DNA of 64,000 nucleotides, from assembly GCA_050747525.1 (NCBI GenBank), contig JBOGOC010000060.1, positions 62,001-126,000 on the forward strand. The letters run 5' to 3'. The stretch is from JBOGOC01 sp050747525. GTDB lineage: Bacteria; Acidobacteriota; Polarisedimenticolia; JACPZX01; DASXTC01. Shown in pieces: positions 59,506 to 64,000 of this stretch. Within the stretch, counting starts at the first letter, position 1. Each line of letters starts with the position of its first letter. Under the pieces are notes generated by a model. It saw only the letters and a program-made list of their open reading frames with translations, was not told where the DNA came from and ran no database searches. The position numbers and the translations under genes were made by a program.

Positions 59506-61032
59506 ATGCCCGGCCGTGCCGCGGACTTCCACAGGGTTTCTCATCTCTACAGGCTGGGTGTCCTCCCCACGGAGCAGCCGCACCCCGACACGCACCAGCT
59601 GTCCCGCTGGGCGGCCGAGGACCTCCCGCGGGCGATCGCCGTCCTCAGGAGGATCGACGAGCAGGCTCTCGACACCATGCTGCGTTACGCCGCGCACGTG
59701 GATCGCCTCGCGCGCGCCATCGAGCGCACGCTGGATGCCGGCGGCCGCGTGTTCCTGTGCGGCTGCGGGGCCACGGGACGGCTGTCGCTCAGCGTGGAGT
59801 CGCTGTGGAACCACGGAGGAGGCGACCCGGACCGGATCCGGTCCTTCATGGCCGGAGGCGACGTGGCCCTGGTGCACGCCCTGGAGGGGTTCGAGGACCA
59901 TCCCGAGTACGGAGCGCGCCACCTGGAGGAGATGGGGTTCGGCGGCCACGACCTGCTGGTCAGCTGCACCGAAGGAGGAGAAACCCCCTACGTCATCGGC
60001 GCCACGCTGAGAGCGGCGGAGCTCTCGTCCGTCCCCCCGTTCTTCCTCTACTGCAATCCCGATGCGATCCTCGCACGGCACGTGGAGAGGTTCCGCAATG
60101 TCCGCGAGCATCCCGGCATCGATCCCGTCTGCCTCGACGTGGGACCGATGGCGCTGGCGGGAAGCACCCGCATGCAGGCCAGCACCGTGCTGCAGCTCGC
60201 GGTGGGCATCGCCCTGCTGCACCCCGAGCGCCGCGCCTGCGAGTCGATCGCGCGCCACCGCGACCAGGTCCGCGACACGGACTTCTCGTTCCTGGAGGAG
60301 TTCGTTCGCACCGAGGCGGCCACCTACGCGGCCGGGCATCACGTGACCTACCGGGTGCGTGATTTCGGCATCACGGTTCTCACCGACACCACAGAGCGGG
60401 CGCCCACCTTCAGCCTGGTCCCGTTCGACCAGCTCGAAGAGAGGCGCGAAACGCACTCGCTTTGCTACGTGGCTCTGGAGGATGCGCCGACCCCGGGCGA
60501 GGCGTGGCGCCGCCTGCTGGGCCGCCCTCCCCGGGCGCTGGACTGGCCCGACGTGGACTCCAGGACCGGCGAAGGCTACCTGCATGGCTTCGACTTCAGC
60601 GCGGAGGCGGCGCGCCGCCGGCGCGATCAGATCCCAGGCAGGAGGCACGAGGAGCTGTGCATCGGCCGCACCTCGGCGGGTTTCTCGCTGGAGATGGCGG
60701 GCCGGCGCCACGAGGTCCGCGCGGCGCACCTGCCCGACCTGTTCCAGCACCTCATGCTCAAGCAGATGCTCAACATCCAGTCCACCCTGGTGATGGGGCG
60801 GCTGGGACGGTACGAAGGGAACCTCATGACCTGGGTGGCTCCCACCAACGGCAAGCTGATCGACCGCGCGGCGCGCTACGTGATCCATCTGCTGTCGCGC
60901 GCGGGGCGCGGCGAGCCCTCCTACGAAGATGTCGTGGATCAGCTCTTCGCCCAGATGGAGGACGCCCGTCCCGGCGAGCCGCTGGTTCTGAACGCCTGTC
61001 AGGCTCTCCTGCGCCGCCGCGCGGCGAGTTGA
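59506..61032 (+). CDS. MurQ-like double-SIS sugar-phosphate protein
   Basis: The 508-residue protein starts at the ATG at 59506 with AGGAGG eight bases upstream; a GTG at 59497 would overlap that ribosome site. It has a SIS domain of MurQ/GckR type with VFLCGCGATGRLSLSVESLW (GAGTSGRLG-like, about 82-101), SCTEGGETPYVIGA (about 155-168) and MALAGSTRMQASTVLQLAVG (about 215-234). MurQ is about 300 residues; here a second region of about 230 residues follows with DFGITVLTDTTERAPTF and HLMLKQMLNIQSTLVMG. Relatives break the lactyl ether of N-acetylmuramic acid 6-phosphate during peptidoglycan recycling. The catalytic Glu region is less clear, so the substrate could differ. Confidence 0.82.
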   Translation: MPGRAADFHRVSHLYRLGVLPTEQPHPDTHQLSRWAAEDLPRAIAVLRRIDEQALDTMLRYAAHVDRLARAIERTLDAGGRVFLCGCGATGRLSLSVESLWNHGGGDPDRIRSFMAGGDVALVHALEGFEDHPEYGARHLEEMGFGGHDLLVSCTEGGETPYVIGATLRAAELSSVPPFFLYCNPDAILARHVERFRNVREHPGIDPVCLDVGPMALAGSTRMQASTVLQLAVGIALLHPERRACESIARHRDQVRDTDFSFLEEFVRTEAATYAAGHHVTYRVRDFGITVLTDTTERAPTFSLVPFDQLEERRETHSLCYVALEDAPTPGEAWRRLLGRPPRALDWPDVDSRTGEGYLHGFDFSAEAARRRRDQIPGRRHEELCIGRTSAGFSLEMAGRRHEVRAAHLPDLFQHLMLKQMLNIQSTLVMGRLGRYEGNLMTWVAPTNGKLIDRAARYVIHLLSRAGRGEPSYEDVVDQLFAQMEDARPGEPLVLNACQALLRRRAAS

Positions 61033-61115
61033 AAGAGCGCGGGCGGGGCCACGGCGCGCAATAATAAGGATGTGACGGGACTTGGGGGGCCCGGGAACGT
61101 GAACGGAGCTTGAAC

Positions 61116-61556
61116 ATGGCAAGTCGAAAGGAAAAACCGGCGGAGGACGCCGCCGCGACCGATCAGGCGCCGCCCGTCCCCGTGGAAGAGGAAGTCTCGG
61201 AAGTCGACGAGGAATTCCAGGAAGCCGGGAAGCTGGGAATGCCGGAGCGCGCTTTCAAGCAGAAGCTGCGCCAGCACTACCCGGACTCGCCCAAGATCAC
61301 CGCGGGCGACGTGGACGCCGCCTGGGATCGCTCCGACGTGGGCGAGGAAACGCCGGGAGGCTCGGTGGCGACCCCCGACCAGGACATCGTGGAGCAGATC
61401 GGCGAAGCGATCGGACAGACGTTCGAGGACAACGAGCCGCTCGACCGCCCCGAGAAACTGGAGCGGCGGGGCGGGCCCCGATGGGAGCTCGACCCCGCTT
61501 CGTCGGAGGACTACCAGGAGCGCCACGGGTCCCCTCACATCCCCCGCAAGCGCTAG
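61116..61556 (+). CDS. DUF6335-like protein
   Basis: The 146-residue acidic soluble protein starts at the ATG at 61116 behind GGAGC. It has the family-typical block ITAGDVDAAWDRSDVGEETP and GGSVATPDQDIVEQIGEAIG, then EPLDRPEKLERRGGPRWELD and the ending SEDYQERH. DUF6335 proteins occur in cyanobacteria and soil bacteria and have no assigned function. The N-terminal 40 residues are disordered and Glu/Ala-rich. No partner gene is evident; the next gene is a kinase 52 bases away. Confidence 0.72.
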   Translation: MASRKEKPAEDAAATDQAPPVPVEEEVSEVDEEFQEAGKLGMPERAFKQKLRQHYPDSPKITAGDVDAAWDRSDVGEETPGGSVATPDQDIVEQIGEAIGQTFEDNEPLDRPEKLERRGGPRWELDPASSEDYQERHGSPHIPRKR

Positions 61557-61608
61557 GGCGCCGGCCCTCACCCCGTCCCGCGGCCGATGCTAGGATGCGT
61601 TCCTCGCT

Positions 61609-64000
61609 ATGGCGCTCGCGTCCGGCTCACGCCTCGGTCCCTACATCATCCTGTCGCCCCTTGCCGCGGGCGGGATGGGTGAGGTCTACCGCGCCCGCGA
61701 CACCAGGCTGGACCGCGAGGTGGCCATCAAGGTCCTTCCCCAGAAGACCGCCTCCGACCCGGAGGCGCTCGCGCGCTTCGAACGGGAGGCGAGGGCGGTC
61801 GCCGCCCTGTCGCACCCCAACATCCTGGCCATCCATGACTTCGCGGTGGACGGCGGCGTGGCCTTCTCGGTCACCGAGATGCTGACCGGCCAGACGCTGC
61901 GCGAGCGGATGGGCGGGTCGCCCCTTCCGGTGCGCAAGGCGGTCGACTACGCGCTCCAGATCGCGCGAGGGCTGGCCGCGGCGCACGACCGTGGCGTCAT
62001 CCACCGGGACCTGAAGCCCGAGAACCTCTTCGTCACCAACGACGGCCAGATCAAGATCCTGGACTTCGGCCTGGCCAAGGTGGGCGGATCCGTCGAGAGC
62101 GAGGAAACGGCAGCCCCCACGGTCGACGCAGCCACGAAGCCCGGCACCATCATGGGAACGATGGGCTACATGTCGCCCGAGCAGGTCCGCGCCCAGGCCG
62201 TGGATCACCGCACCGACATCTTCTCGCTGGGGGCCGTCCTGTACGAGATGCTCTCGGGGAAGCGCGCCTTCCATCGCGACACGGCGGCCGACACGATGAG
62301 CGCGATCCTGCGGGAGGACCCCGCCGAAACCGGGTCGTCGCGCGCGATGGTGCCGCCGGCCCTGGACCGGATCGTCCGGCACTGCCTGGAGAAGAGCCCC
62401 GCCGAGCGCTTCCAGTCCTCGCGCGACCTGGCCTTCGATCTGGAGGCCTTCTCCGCGGGGAGCGGCGCGACCGATTCCGCGGTGGGCCGCCCGCCGGCCG
62501 CGGCACGCCGGGCCTCGAGTGCGGTCGTGGGGATGGCCGCCTGCCTTCTCGCGGGGCTCCTGATCGGCGGGGGCGTGGCCTGGTGGCTCAGGCCCGCGGT
62601 GAGCGCCGAGCCTCCGGTGCTGAGGTTCCTGAGCGGCTCGGGGTTCGATCACGAGCCTTCGTCCTCGCGCGATGGCCGGCTGATCGCCTACGTGTCCACG
62701 CGCGACGGCCGCTCCGGCATCTGGCTCAAGCAGCATCCGGGAGGCGACCAGAAAGCCCTGACCAACGGGCCGCTCGACACCGGGCCGCGCGTGTCTCCGG
62801 ATGGATCCCAGGTGCTCTTCGTGCGCGATGAGCAGGGGCACACCTCCCTCTTCCGGATCCCGGTGCTGGGAGGCGAGCCGCGGAAGGTGGTGGACGGCGC
62901 ATACGGAGGAGACTGGTCGCCCGACGGCAGACGCGTGGTCTTCCTTCGCACGGTGGAGGGGGAGGCGATCCTCCGCACGCAGATTGGCATCGGGGACATC
63001 AGCGGACAGGAAGTCTCGGTGATCACGCAGGTGGACCACGCCAGCCTGGCCTTTCCGAGATGGTCGCCGGATGGCTCCACCATTGCCTTCACCAGGGTGG
63101 CGGCGGAGAACTCTCCCAACGACGTCCTTCTGGTCAGTGCGGACGGAAAACAGGTCAGGGCGATGGACCCACCTCCTCCGGCGGGGATCCTCTCCGGGGC
63201 GGCCTGGTCGGCGTCGTTGCTCATCTATGCCAAGGCGGAGAGCTTCGCCACGAGCGGGGCCACGGGTCCGGGACGGCTCATCCTGCAGGACACACGCTCC
63301 TCGCGCGCGGAGACGCTTCTGTGGCTTCCGGCGCAGACCGACGTGGTGGACGTCCTGGGTCCCGGAACGGTGGTCATGGGGATCACGCAGCAGCGCCGGA
63401 ACCTGCGGGAGATCCGGCTGCCCCCCGCGATCGCGGAAGAGAGGTGGCTGACACACGACGTCAGCTCCGATCGCCAGGCCACGGTCTCGCCGGACGGCGA
63501 ATGGGTGCTGTTCTCGTCGACGCGCAGCGGCAACCTCGATCTGTGGAAGCTGTCCCGCAGCACGGGGGCCATCCATCGGCTCACGGATGACCCGGCGGAT
63601 GACTGGGACCCGGCCTTCTCGCCCGATGGCCGGCAGGTGCTATGGAGCTCGAGCCGCGGCGGCCACTTCGAGATCTGGATGGGAGGGTCCGACGGGACCG
63701 GCGCGCGCCAGCTCACCCACGACGGCGTCGATGCGGAGAACCCGACCATGACCCCGGACGGGCAATGGGTGGTCTACAACTCCAGCAACCCGAAGAGCTC
63801 GGGCATCTGGAAGATGCGCGTGGACGGCCGGGACGCCGTGCGGCTCGTGGCGGGCACCTGGTCCACCCCGGATGTCTCTCCGGACGGCCGTCACGTCGCG
63901 TTCCGCACGGGTGGCGCGCAGCGTGACGTCCTGGTGGCGCGCGTGTCGGATGGAGGCCTGGTGGGAGATCCCGTCGAGCTGCCGGGTGACCTCCTCAACG
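61609..64000 (+). CDS. Ser/Thr protein kinase with TolB-like propeller (runs off window)
   Basis: At least 797 codons remain open to the window edge. A Hanks-type kinase domain (about 8-275) has the glycine loop AAGGMGEVYRA, the lysine in VAIKVLPQK, the catalytic loop VIHRDLKPENL, DFG in ILDFGLAK and SPEQ in MGYMSPEQVRA, so it is probably active. One membrane helix follows (VGMAACLLAGLLIGGGVAWW, about 303-325), then an outside part made of TolB/PD40 repeats such as FSPDGRQVLWSSSRGGHFEI. This kinase-propeller layout is typical of Acidobacteria and their relatives. The propeller may sense a cell-wall or periplasmic ligand. The 3' end is missing. Confidence 0.9.
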   Translation, partial: MALASGSRLGPYIILSPLAAGGMGEVYRARDTRLDREVAIKVLPQKTASDPEALARFEREARAVAALSHPNILAIHDFAVDGGVAFSVTEMLTGQTLRERMGGSPLPVRKAVDYALQIARGLAAAHDRGVIHRDLKPENLFVTNDGQIKILDFGLAKVGGSVESEETAAPTVDAATKPGTIMGTMGYMSPEQVRAQAVDHRTDIFSLGAVLYEMLSGKRAFHRDTAADTMSAILREDPAETGSSRAMVPPALDRIVRHCLEKSPAERFQSSRDLAFDLEAFSAGSGATDSAVGRPPAAARRASSAVVGMAACLLAGLLIGGGVAWWLRPAVSAEPPVLRFLSGSGFDHEPSSSRDGRLIAYVSTRDGRSGIWLKQHPGGDQKALTNGPLDTGPRVSPDGSQVLFVRDEQGHTSLFRIPVLGGEPRKVVDGAYGGDWSPDGRRVVFLRTVEGEAILRTQIGIGDISGQEVSVITQVDHASLAFPRWSPDGSTIAFTRVAAENSPNDVLLVSADGKQVRAMDPPPPAGILSGAAWSASLLIYAKAESFATSGATGPGRLILQDTRSSRAETLLWLPAQTDVVDVLGPGTVVMGITQQRRNLREIRLPPAIAEERWLTHDVSSDRQATVSPDGEWVLFSSTRSGNLDLWKLSRSTGAIHRLTDDPADDWDPAFSPDGRQVLWSSSRGGHFEIWMGGSDGTGARQLTHDGVDAENPTMTPDGQWVVYNSSNPKSSGIWKMRVDGRDAVRLVAGTWSTPDVSPDGRHVAFRTGGAQRDVLVARVSDGGLVGDPVELPGDLLN

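Overview
The window is GC-rich, densely coded chromosomal DNA of a Gram-negative bacterium. An ADOP-type MacB/FtsX permease, a Ser/Thr kinase fused to TolB-like repeats, a DUF6335 protein, a decayed DUF5818-like gene and large secreted mosaic proteins all point to the Acidobacteriota or a neighbouring soil or sediment lineage. This assignment is an inference; no rRNA or tRNA gene was seen. Codon use is GC3-rich almost everywhere. Exceptions are a lower-GC gene at 17.9-18.7 kb and a moderately lower-GC stretch at 34.8-36.2 kb.

Layout, left part. 0-5.7 kb: a partial unknown gene, an ADOP permease, a divergent MetR-like LysR regulator and a GlmS-type SIS protein that lacks the glutaminase domain. 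5.7-9.6 kb (minus): a stressosome operon, rsbR-rsbS-rsbT-rsbX, followed by a histidine kinase with an RsbU-N-like front end and a NarL-type response regulator. The operon appears to feed stress sensing into a two-component system instead of RsbU and SigB. 10.1-17.9 kb (plus): a Pel-like exopolysaccharide operon made of an Agd3-like deacetylase, a short PelB-like TPR/barrel protein, a PelD without a GGDEF domain, PelE-like, PelF and PelG. 17.9-19.9 kb: a low-GC gene and fragments of at least three decayed genes. 20-23.1 kb: a TlpA-like redoxin, a small Cys-rich secreted protein and a secreted amidohydrolase. 23.2-33.0 kb: a 1,898-residue secreted metallopeptidase/NEW3/RCC1/propeller protein, a divergent TPR-CHAT caspase-like protein, and an anti-sigma/sigma pair.

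Layout, right part. 33.2-37.3 kb: a di-haem cytochrome c peroxidase, a secreted Cys-rich protein and an AraC regulator, flanked by copies of a roughly 130-bp hairpin-bearing repeat. 37.8-43.4 kb: two tandem PYROXD2-type FAD oxidoreductases, divergent from a GcvT-like methyltransferase and a choline-monooxygenase-like Rieske oxygenase, probably a catabolic unit for a methylated amine. 43.6-51.2 kb: cell-surface glycan genes (zinc-ribbon protein, DUF3473-type deacetylase, TMTC-like membrane TPR protein, methyltransferase, GT39-like enzyme, FAD mutase or desaturase). 51.2-54.1 kb: four overlapping minor-pilin genes. 54.2-58.5 kb: a 32-residue membrane peptide, a DUF4440 protein and an operon ending in a PAS-GGDEF-EAL protein. 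58.6-64 kb: a membrane peroxiredoxin-like protein with an in-frame TGA at the catalytic cysteine (a probable selenoprotein with a SECIS-like hairpin), a MurQ-like SIS protein, a DUF6335 protein and the start of a Ser/Thr kinase.

Most notable are the selenoprotein, the Pel operon with a CE18-type deacetylase and no c-di-GMP receptor domain, the stressosome-to-two-component wiring, the GlmS relic and the repeat-rich 33/37.5-kb loci.
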